This document shows, one piece after another, positions 21,001 through 30,456 of a stretch of 64,000 bases of DNA. Each line of letters begins with the position of its first letter. Positions within the stretch are counted from its first letter, which is position 1. The notes below the pieces were generated by a model that was not told the DNA's origin, did no database searches, and worked only from the letters and a program-made list of their open reading frames with translations. Made by a program: the position numbers and the translations under genes. The stretch is taken from NCBI GenBank assembly GCA_947568835.1, contig OX387604.1, positions 28,807,351 to 28,871,350 of the forward strand, given 5' to 3'. The stretch is from Protonemura montana (taxonomy: Eukaryota; Arthropoda; Insecta; Plecoptera; Nemouridae).

Positions 21001-24000
21001 GGGTTAGTTGGGCTCGCAATCTCCTATGCTCTCGCCATCACTGGTAAGTTTCTTGCCTTTCACTTTCAATCATCCTAAGCCACACTCATATTACTAGTGT
21101 TGAATGATGCACTGGTCTAATGGTGATAGTGTATAAGTGGATGATGATGATGAACCTAACCTAGCCTAGAAGGGAGGAGGGGAAACCCGGTGCTGGGACG
21201 TAGCCTACTTCTGTCGAAGACCAAAAGGACCACCGGCTTTGTGTTCCTTCCGAAGGACGGTACAACGCGAACAAAACGATTCCTCCACAAAGTTAGTGCC
21301 TTCGTTAAAGTCAAGAGTCAGCGAATATTGGATGACCTGGCAATTATTTGAACCTACTCAATGTTTTGTTGTTTTCGCTTGGGTTTGCCAACAGCAAAGT
21401 TATTGAAACGCCGTTTAAAGAGTAGTTGTACTTAAAATCAGAAACAAAATGGCAATGGAATGGCAAAGTGGTTCAGAGCAACGATCTGATGGTGGGGTGT
21501 TTTTTATCCAGAGCCGGCCAATCACAGGTCCTCTTTGACGAGCTATGCATTTTTCCTTGGACCCATGTAATTAGTAACTATCGGCAGGCGTACCACAGTC
21601 CCAAAGAAATAGTACCCAATTACCCACTAAGCATAACAGAGCAAAACTACATCAACTAAATTATTGTTTTTATTATTATTTGTGGTGTTTAACGACGCAC
21701 TGTTTTGACATCTGGCCATGCGGCACTGGTCTAATGGCGTCGGTGAATGAGTGGATGATGATGAGGATGATGATGAACCTAATTTAGCCTAGAAGGGAGG
21801 AGGGGAATTCCGGTGCCGGCACGTAGCCTACTCCTGTCGAAGAGCACCAAGGGGACCACCGGCTTAACGTCCCTTCCGAAGGACGGTACAACTCGAACAA
21901 CAGGATTCCTCCACAAATCCATGCTGTCGAGAGGTTGATAAGCAAGGCGAGTGAAGTTGATGTACTAACTTTCATCCCTCCAACCTCTCTCCCAAACAGA
22001 ACTGGTAATGTGTATGATGGTCACCCATCCAATACCTGACCCAGAGCAGTGTTGCTTAACTTTCATCCCTCCAACCTCTCTCCCAAACAGAACTGGTCAT
22101 GTGTATGATGGTTACCCATCTAATACCTGACCCAGCGCAGTGTTGCTTAACTTTCATCCCTCTAACCTTTATGCGTCTTGTCACAGGAATGTTGAATGGA
22201 GTGGTCAATGCATTCACGGAGACGGAGAAGGAGATGATCGCGGTGGAACGAGTCCAGCAGTACATCAACGAGGTGGAAATGGAGCAAAGCACTGAGGAGA
22301 GTCTTCCCTTCGGATGGCCGAGTCAAGGGGTGGTTTGTTTCGACAACGTGATCTTGCGTTATCGCTCGCATCTCAGTCCCTCTCTAAACGGTGTTTCATT
22401 CACCACACGGCCAGCGGAAAAGATTGGCGTTGTCGGAAGAACAGGAGCGGGAAAAAGCTCGCTGCTTGTAGCACTCTTTCGATTGACAGAGAAGTGTCAA
22501 GGGGCAATCACCATTGATTCAGTTGATATTTCCAAGATTGGTCTGAAAGGGCTCAGGTAATTATAGTGTGTTTATTTCATGCTGAAACTATTTTTAAAAC
22601 TGTTGTAGTGGCAGAGTTGTTGGTTACTCTAGTATTCCTAAAGTGCTCTTTTGGGTAAAAACAACAACTGTTTATTATTATTAACAACACTATAACCGTC
22701 TCAAAAATTGATGCCCAAACGCGGACTCGAACCCCGATCTCCACCTTTCGCGGGTGTTGCTCTGAACCATTGAGCTATCTGGACACTGGCTTTTTAAGAC
22801 GATTTTAGTGTATTTGATGAGAATGACAGTTCTCCAAGGTTCTCCAAGGCTATGTTTTCCTAGGAGAGCATTTAGTCAATGCTGGTGAACCCTAATTTAA
22901 TACCATTACATACTCTTGTGTCTCGTAAGTGTTTTCCCACAAGGATTTGCAAAAAATGTGGCATTACGATAATAAATAAAGAAAGGGGGGGAGCTTCTTC
23001 CAACATCAGCGCTAGATGCTAAATATTTGATTAGCGATTCAATCATGTTTTCTTTTCTTCCCCGTATTTTATAAAAGGGTTGTTTTGGTTCTAGATCTCG
23101 CCTCGCTATAATCCCACAAGACCCGTTCCTATTCTCCGGAACGATTCGTAAGAACGTTGACCCGCTGCGCAAGTACAGCAAGGATGAGATCTGGAACACG
23201 CTAGCTCGTTGCCGCCTGGATGGGTTCGTTCGAGATCTTGGTGGACTGGAATACAAGATTGAGTCCGGCGGGAAAAACCTCTCGGTAGGACAGCGCCAGC
23301 TGTTTTGCTTGGTCCGAGCGCTTCTTCACAATGCCAAGGTAATCATGTTCATTTTTTAAATATTATTTACCTTTTGTTGACTTATTAAGTTATCAATCTA
23401 ATGCAGAACATTCACCTCATTGCCTCTCTTTGCTGAAATGTCTCAAGTTCCTTGTTCCCCTCTCAAATCCTCACCAAAGTAAAGCAAGCTGTTCTACAGA
23501 AGAAAAACAATTCCTTGGGGTTAGTCTAACTAGTCATACTTGGGCCGATTGGAGGGAAAGCATGTACCAACCTGGGCATAGAACCTGGGCATAGAACCTG
23601 GGCAGGGAACCTGGGCAGGGAACCTGGGCATAGAACCTGGGCATAGAACCTGGGCATAGAACCTGGGCAGGGAACCTGGGCATAGAACCTGGGCATAGAA
23701 CCTGGGCATAGAACCTGGGCATAGAACCTGGGCATAGAACCTGGGCAGGGAACCTGGGCATAGAACCTGGGCATAGAACCTGGGCATAGAACCTGGGCAT
23801 AGAACCTGGGCAGGGAACCTGGGCAGGGAACCTTGGCATAGAACCTGGACATAGAACCTGGGCATAGAACCTGGGCAGGGAACCTGGGCATAGAACCTGG
23901 GCATAGAACCTGGGCAGGGAACCTGGGCATAGAACCTGGACATAGAACCTGGGCATAGAACCTGGGCATAGAACCTGGGCAGGGAACCTGGGCATAGAAC

Positions 24001-27000
24001 CTGGGCATAGAACCTGGGCATAGAACCTGGGCAGGGAACCTGGGCAGGGAACCTGGACATAGAACCTGGGCATAGAACCTGGGCATAGAACCTGGGCATA
24101 GAACCTGGGCATAGAACCTGGGCATAGAACCTGGGCATAGAACCTGGGCATAGAACCTGGGCATAGAACCTGGGCATAGAACCTGGGCATAGAACCTGGG
24201 CATAGAACCTGGGCATAGAACCTGGGCATAGAACCTGGGCATAGAACCTGGGCATGGAACCTGGACATAGAACCTGGGCATAGAACCTGGGCATAGAACC
24301 TGGGCATAGAACCTGGACATAGAACCTGGACATAGAACCTGGGCATAGAACCTGGGCAGGGAACCTGGACATAGAACCTGGGCATAGAACCTGGGCATAG
24401 AACCTGGGCATAGAACCTGGGCAGGGAACCTGGGCATAGAACCTGGACATAGAACCTGGGCATAGAACCTGGGCATAGAACCTGGGCATAGAACCTGGGC
24501 AGGGAACCTGGGCATAGAACCTGGGCAGGGAACCTGGGCAGGGAACCTGGGCATAGAACCTGGGCATAGAACCTGGGCATAGAACCTGGGCATAGAACCT
24601 GGGCAGGGAACCTGGGCAGGGAACCTGGGCATAGAACCTGGGCATAGAACCTGGGCATAGAACCTGGGCATAGAACCTGGGCATAGAACCTGGGCATAGA
24701 ACCTGGGCATAGAACCTGGGCATAGAACCTGGGCAGGGAACCTGGGCATAGAACCTGGGCAGGGAACCTGGGCAGGGAACCTGGACATAGAACCTGGGCA
24801 GGGAACCTGGACATAGAACCTGGGCAGGGAACCTGGGCAGGGAACCTGGGCATAGAACCTGGGCATAGAACCTGGGCATAGAACCTGGGCATGGAACCTG
24901 GACATAGAACCTGGGCAGGGAACCTGGGCAGGGAACCTGGGCATAGAACCTGGGCATAGAACCTGGGCATAGAACCTGGGCATAGAACCTGGGCATAGAA
25001 CCTGGGCAGGGAACCTGGGCATAGAACCTGGGCAGGGAACCTGGGCAGGGAACCTGGACATAGAACCTGGGCAGGGAACCTGGACATAGAACCTGGGCAG
25101 GGAACCTGGGCAGGGAACCTGGGCATAGAACCTGGGCATAGAACCTGGACATAGAACCTGGACATAGAACCTGGGCATAGAACCTGGGCAGGGAACCTGG
25201 ACATAGAACCTGGGCAGGGAACCTGGGCATAGAACCTGGGCATAGAACCTGGGCATAGAACCTGGGCATAGAACCTGGGCAGGGAACCTGGGCATTGAAC
25301 CTGGGCATAGAACCTGGGCAGGGAACCTGGGCAGGGAACCTGGGCATAGAACCTGGGCATAGAACCTGGGCATAGAACCTGGACATAGAACCTGGGCATA
25401 GAACCTGGGCAGGGAACCTGGACATAGAACCTGGGCAGGGAACCTGGGCATAGAACCTGGGCATAGAACCTGGGCATAGAACCTGGGCATAGAACCTGGG
25501 CAGGGAACCTGGGCATAGAACCTGGGCAGGGAACCTGGGCATAGAACCTGGGCATAGAACCTGGGCAGGGAACCTGGGCATAGAACCTGGGCAGGGAACC
25601 TGGGCAGGGAACCTGGGCATAGAACCTGGGCATAGAACCTGGGCAGGGAACCTGGGCATAGAACCTGGGCATAGAACCTGGGCAGGGAACCTGGGCATAG
25701 AACCTGGGCATAGAACCTGGGCATAGAACCTGGGCATAGAACCTGGGCATAGAACCTGGGCATAGAACCTGGGCATAGAACCTGGGCATAGAACCTGGGC
25801 ATATAACCTGGGCAGGGAACCTGGGCATAGAACCTGGGCATAGAACCTGGACATAGAACCTGGGCATAGAACCTGGGCATAGAACCTGGGCATAGAACCT
25901 GGGCATAGAACCTGGGCATAGAACCTGGGCATAGAACCTGGGCAGGGAACCTGGGCATAGAACCTGGGCATAGAACCTGGGCATAGAACCTGGGCATAGA
26001 ACCTGGGCAGGGAACCTGGGCATAGAACCTGGGCATAGAACCTGGGCATAGAACCTGGGCAGGGAACCTGGGCATAGAACCTGGGCATAGAACCTGGGCA
26101 TAGAACCTGGGCATAGAACCTGGGCATAGAACCTGGGCATAGAACCTGGGCATAGAACCTGGGCAGGGAACCTGGGCATAGAACCTGGGCAGGGAACCTG
26201 GGCAGGGAACCTGGGCATAGAACCTGAGCATAGAACCTGGGCATAGAACCTGGGCATAGAACCTGGGCATAGAACCTGGGCATAGAACCTGGGCAGGGAA
26301 CCTGGACATAGAACCTGGACATAGAACCTGGGCAGGGAACCTGGGCATAGAACCTGGGCATAGAACCTGGGCAGGGAACCCATGGGCCCTCCGATGTTTC
26401 TCCCTGGTTCAGACCTGGTTGTTTAAGAAACAGTAAATCTGCTGAGCTCCTTTTGACTTGAACTTGACTTGTTTCTAAGGGAAGAGAGGAACTCAAGTTG
26501 GCAATTGAGCGATCTCGGCTACATAGGTTCATGCTTTTCGTCTCTACCCTGCTGCTTTATTTTTATTTTTTCTGATGGACAGCTACTTTATTATTCACAT
26601 AACTCTGTTACTCTGCCATGTAATATACCAGAAATAGTATTTTTGCCAAATTTCGTTCGGAATGCTACACTACAAACCTACATGTGATTTAATTTAGTCA
26701 AACGCTTTCCTTCAAATGATTGACAGTAACTTTTAGTCTTGAATCCATTCCCCAATCCAATTTCCAGCTGCCGATTTAATGGGCAAGAAAAGTAGTTTGT
26801 TTACGTCAAGTCAAATTATGTCACCTTCTTATGTGCAATGACTACTGGAAAATGTTTAAAATGTTTGTTGTATTATTTCCTTCTCAGGTGGTTTGCATCG
26901 ATGAAGCAACGGCAAATGTTGATAAGGAAACAGATGCGCTTATTCAACAGACACTGCGTACATCGTTCATGCAAAGTACAGTGATCACCATTGCTCACAG

Positions 27001-29338
27001 AATAAACACAGTCATGGATGTGGATAGGTAAGTTGCATGGATAACAAGGAACTACAGATAATTGTAGGTACTATGTCCTACAATAAGTAGTCATTGAAAG
27101 AATTGACCAATTTCCAAGCTGTATTTTCACTTCTCGTACAGTGTGCTTAGTAAGCCTGGAATTTCTATTCTCGAAAAGTTAGTGCCACCTTAATTCATGT
27201 TTTAGGGTGCCGTGCCTTCTCTAGCGTGCCTTATCATTTCGGTATTCTTGAGAAGTTATGTCATCGAGCTTTAAAGTTTTTTGGATTGCGCTGGCTTTCA
27301 CTTATGGCTAGCAAAATATCTCGCCTTTCGTTAATGCAAGAGCCTAATTTAACCACCTTTGAGCTCTCAACCCTGTTATTTGAGCTATGTTAATAGCAAT
27401 ACTAAGTTAATATGTCAACAATTTTGGGAAGAGATTTATTAAAATTTGAGTCCGTTTTTAAATGATACATCTACTTCAATTTGGTGATCACTTAGACTTA
27501 TGTGATCTGTAATCAAGATTGTAAAGAAATCATGCTATAGTCTTGTCAGTTTTTGCAGTCTTAATGTGGAAAACATAAAATAGGCGAAGTGGTTCAGAGC
27601 CGCGATCTGATGGTGATTTAGTGGACGGTTATGCTTTGATTGGATTGACTTTGGTCCTAAAAAGGACCTGGGTCTAGCAAAAACTATTTCAACTGGGTTT
27701 TCAATGCTAAGTAAAGAACAACTAAATTTCCCAACGTTTTGTAACTTGTACCTGTTACTTTTTCAAGGGTAGGAGCAGTCCTGACAATTTTCCGATAACA
27801 AAAAAACTCATTCCCGTGTTCTGCACTTAAATCAATCAGCTTGTGCAGAACACGGGAATGAGTTTCAACATCACATTAAAATAGACACTGTGAGGATTTT
27901 ATGTCGAGATGATGAGAAATTCACTAGAAAAGTCAAAGAAGCAATAGAAATGAAAAAACAGCCCAATAACTTGAATAGAGATGATAGTATTCAACTTGAT
28001 AGAGCTTGGGGAACAATTTTACAACAGAAAAATGTAATAGAGAATATCAGTGAGGAGACAGAATAAATCAGCACAAAGAATCCAGAAGAAAATATTTGGA
28101 TAGGTAGATTAAGAACTGAACGTAATGAATTAGGAAATTTTGATTATATCACATAACGTAAGGACAACCTCGAAAAATGAGCGTTTTTTCCATACACCTA
28201 AAATTGGTTAGTTAGTGATAAAACACCAATTTGTTGGGGATTTTATTTCAGAAAATACAAAATACGTTAGTTTTTTGAGTTATTGACCCTGATTATTTTA
28301 TTTAGATGCATTATTTAGGATGTTTGTACTAGGTAATTGTTTTAATTTTGTGTGGTTCTTTTAATATTGGAAAATTGTCAGGACTGCTCTTACCCTTGAT
28401 AAAGTAACAGGTACAAGTTACGAAGTTATTACGTAAGCTGTTCTTTACTTAGCATTCAAAACCCAGTTGAAATAGTTTTTGTCAAAACTAGTGTAAGGTT
28501 AACATCAAGTAGACATGAATCTTAAAACAATCAGACCCGGGTCTGAGTTTGATCAGTGTTGGTACTGACATCTTCAGGGATATCCTGCAGTCAGGACTGT
28601 CTAACAGTTCTGAAGATATCAGCGTCAACGCAGATGAAATATTGACCCAGGTCATTTTTAGGATCAAAAGTCAATCAAAACAGAGCAACATCACCAAACA
28701 TAAAAGAGTTTCAGTGATTTTTGGTTTTTCTGGCATTTCCACCAGGGAGCTGAAACCAGCAAGCAAATGATCAAAGAGTAAATCATCATAAAACATCATA
28801 ACATCATAAAAGAGTTTTTATTTCACCTTCTATATGTCCTATTCGTAGAGTGTAATCGGCAGTACAGTCATTTTTTCATCAGGTAATACATTTTATTCAT
28901 CGACAACTTGATTTAGACAGTCGAGAAAATCTTTTCTGGGCTGCAAAAAAGTGTACAACGCATTTGCTCAATGCGAATCGAAGCTTATAGCGCGCAGCTA
29001 CATAAAATCAACGGCCAAGTTAAGGCGGCAGTTACAGAATAGGTGATAAGGCATGCAGCATTCCTTGCTTTTCTCACCTTGCCTTAACTAAATATTAAGC
29101 CAACTCCTAAGTTAAGGCTGGCGATATCAAGTTTTTAGAGAAAAGGTCCCCTGAGCCTCGTTAATCACCTAATTGACGCTTAAGATTTGGTGGTATGCTA
29201 GAAGTAAAACAAGTTTAATTAATTTTCAGGGTTTTAGTCATGAGAGCCGGCATGGTTACAGAATTTGATACACCGTACAATTTGATGCAAAATGAAGACT
29301 CGCAGTTCTTTAAGTTGGTGAATGGGGAGTTTGATTAA
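12035..29338 (+). CDS. ABCC10: ABC transporter subfamily C member 10 (MRP7) homologue, 16 exons, 1532 aa
   Basis: The exons are 12035-12716, 13463-14017, 14104-14230, 14357-14562, 15195-15320, 15526-15674, 16759-17040, 17786-17903, 18030-18123, 19247-19575, 19682-20537, 20832-21043, 22187-22556, 23095-23338, 26888-27027 and 29230-29338. They sum to 4599 nt in frame, all GT-AG. The layout is TMD0-TMD1-NBD1-TMD2-NBD2. NBD1 has Walker [10 protein letters not shown] (717-725), LSGGQ (810-814) and Walker B IYFLDD, with Asp in place of the catalytic Glu as usual for this subfamily. NBD2 has Walker [10 protein letters not shown] (1329-1337), LSVGQ (1431-1435), CIDEATA with Glu1456, and His1487. Segments such as [13 protein letters not shown] and [10 protein letters not shown] point to ABCC10 rather than other MRPs; the human protein is about 1490 aa. 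By family knowledge it is an ATP-driven exporter of amphipathic anions and drugs. The start AATATGG is favourable. Confidence 0.96.
14636..14903 (-). mobile_element. tRNA-derived SINE with triplicated promoter segment, copy 1
   Basis: On the minus strand the head reads TAGCTCAATTGGTTAGAGC, a tRNA D-arm/A-box match. Here the A-box segment, GTAGCTCAATTGG through CAGGTGGAGATCGGGG, occurs as three tandem copies with exact 52-bp spacing (GATCTCC at 14698, 14750 and 14802). The flanking body (CTCAAAAATTGATG and GATTTTAGTGTATTT) matches the second copy at 22672-22848. It lies in ABCC10 intron 4. Confidence 0.75.
17147..17385 (+). repeat. 118-bp tandem duplication in ABCC10 intron 7
   Basis: Two adjacent copies, with GATTCAT at 17164 and 17282, differ at only a few positions. 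They share CCATCTTGTC.GGTGTCAACA and CACCCCTTCCCAT. No coding content. Confidence 0.85.
21099..21292 (-). mobile_element. 5S-derived SINE, copy B (tail and body only)
   Basis: It shares the reverse complement of the SINE tail (GGATGATGATGATGAACCTA) and body (GTAGCCTACTTCTGTCGAAG, CCTTCCGAAGGACGGTACAA, GATTCCTCCACAAA) but has no 5S head. It lies in ABCC10 intron 12. Confidence 0.75.
21675..22165 (-). mobile_element. 5S-derived SINE, copy C, with tandem 5S heads, reaching the exon 13 acceptor
   Basis: The copy is complete in reverse orientation. It runs from the tail (GTGTTTAACGACGCACTG), through the body (CCGGCTTAACGTCCCTTCCG), to two heads in tandem with exact 91-bp spacing (AACTTTCATCCC at 21967 and 22058). 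A third partial start lies at 22149. Each head ends in GGT.ACCCAT...ACCTGACCCAG, the reverse complement of the 5S internal promoter. The third partial unit runs to within about 20 bases of the ABCC10 exon 13 acceptor at 22186. Confidence 0.85.
22672..22848 (-). mobile_element. tRNA-derived SINE, copy 2
   Basis: On the minus strand it has A box TAGCTCAATGGTTCAGAGC and B box GGTTCGAGTCC in tRNA spacing, followed by the body TCAATTTTTGAGACGG shared with copy 1. One promoter unit only, so the triplication in copy 1 is specific to that copy. It lies in ABCC10 intron 13. Confidence 0.8.
23567..26380 (+). repeat. 13-bp minisatellite, about 216 copies, in ABCC10 intron 14
   Basis: The unit is AACCTGGGCATAG, with two frequent variants: AACCTGGGCAGGG, and AACCTGGACATAG. 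Rare single-base variants occur (GCATGG twice, GCATTG, CCTTGG, CATATAACC, CCTGAGC). No indels are seen over 2.8 kb, so all three minus-strand frames stay open throughout. That is a consequence of the unit (its complement contains no stop in any frame) and not evidence of coding. It lies between the exons for the NBD2 signature motif and Walker B. Confidence 0.97.
27582..28720 (+). mobile_element. Folded-back Penelope-like element remnant
   Basis: The centre (27848-28066) encodes 72 residues to a stop: [13 protein letters not shown], then [21 protein letters not shown]. This matches the C-terminal end of the GIY-YIG endonuclease of Penelope-like elements (typically R..KEA/SI.I.....LNRD.G..L). 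The flanks (about 27618-27790 and 28368-28720) are long imperfect inverted repeats, for example CAACTGGGTTTTCAATGCTA and its complement. A perfect 23-bp inverted repeat (27804-27826 and 27843-27865) lies at the fold. The right arm also holds an imperfect palindrome with hammerhead-like cores (CTGAAGA...GATGAAAT near 28610-28650). It lies in ABCC10 intron 15. Confidence 0.75.
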
Positions 29339-29382
29339 TATATATTTGAAATGTGATTAAATGCAAATTTACTATGTGACTT

Positions 29383-29388
29383 AATAAA
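29383..29388 (+). terminator. Poly(A) signal AATAAA of ABCC10
   Basis: A canonical AATAAA, 44 bases after the TAA stop. Confidence 0.75.
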
Positions 29389-30456
29389 CGACTGATTTTA
29401 TTTATTACTTGCTGAGTTGTTTTGGTTATTTTCCGATTTTGCTTCCTATGAATCTGCTAGTTTTTAGTTGTTTCAATTTTAAGATTAAATTCTTCTTCAG
29501 ATCAGTAGCATAACATTATAGCAAGTGGGACGTCTTGCCGTATTCATTTAGACTTATATCAATTACAATCTGTAGTCACAAAAAAAGATATTCTATCCAA
29601 TTAACTTTCTAAACACAATTTTTTGTATTGCTGCTATTTGTTATTCGCATGAATTTTTTGCGCGAAGCTTTGTAGCATCAACTCACAGAACCGTTTAAAA
29701 ATTCAACTCGATGTCCGTTACCCGCCTCACCTTACCTGATATTCGATCCCTGCGCATGCCTACCTCTCTTGTCCATACCAACAAGGTCGTGACGTTTACC
29801 TTTGGTCACGTGGTCACGTGAATACAAAATATATTTGAAAAATAACATCTAGCCGCACCTACAACCAATCAGAAACGGATAAAACAAGTGGTCGCCTCCG
29901 AACGTGTTTCCAGCGAAAGTGCAGCATTTGATAGTTGCTAGAGGCGAGTGCGGCAGCAGGCGATTGACTGCTAGTGTGTGCTAGTGCAGGATTCGCAGTT
30001 TTACGACGTTACAAGAATTACGGTTACGGGTAACAATAGGTAGAAAATGCTGACGCTATTTGTTCCACCAACAAATTATGATTGATCGTTAACGTGAGAC
30101 TGCGAATAATTGGTCTAAGAAGACATGGTGTGTGTGTTAATAATGGTTCAAGATCATAATAAGAAATGTAAAGATATTTGACTGGCGGGTAGTATATACC
30201 GATAGCTATAGATACGTAAGCTCTCTCATGCCCTCCGGTGATTAAGAATCAAGATATTACGCGTTGTGATCTTCGATGACTAATAGTTGAAAACTAAGAG
30301 TGTTTCGTTGTGAAATTTCTTGCGTGTGTGTTTTTCATGTGTTTTTATATTGTACAAGAAAAAGAGTTATAGTGCGGCCGTTGATTTCGGTTAAATTAAA
30401 ACCAGACGCCGATAATTGCTAACTTATGATTTGAAACGACTTTTAGCCGTTGCAAA
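29389..30456 (+). promoter_or_regulatory. ABCC10-bark intergenic and 5' UTR; paired CACGTG E-boxes
   Basis: This is the only gap between the two genes and must contain the bark promoter unless non-coding exons lie elsewhere. Two CACGTG boxes in GGTCACGTG context occur at 29807-29812 and 29815-29820, 8 bp apart, about 640 bp before the bark ATG. Such boxes bind bHLH-zipper factors (USF, MITF/TFE). No TATA box is evident. Confidence 0.45.

Noticed and set aside
22725..22800. Functional tRNA gene on the minus strand
   Set aside because: The A and B boxes are good, but the acceptor stem does not pair convincingly and the flanks match another SINE copy at 14.6-14.9 kb.
23526..26532. Three overlapping minus-strand ORFs of 940-1000 codons ([18 protein letters not shown] repeats)
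   Set aside because: They are a by-product of the 13-bp minisatellite: the complement of the unit has no stop in any frame and there are no indels. The same peptide period in all three frames argues against selection for coding.
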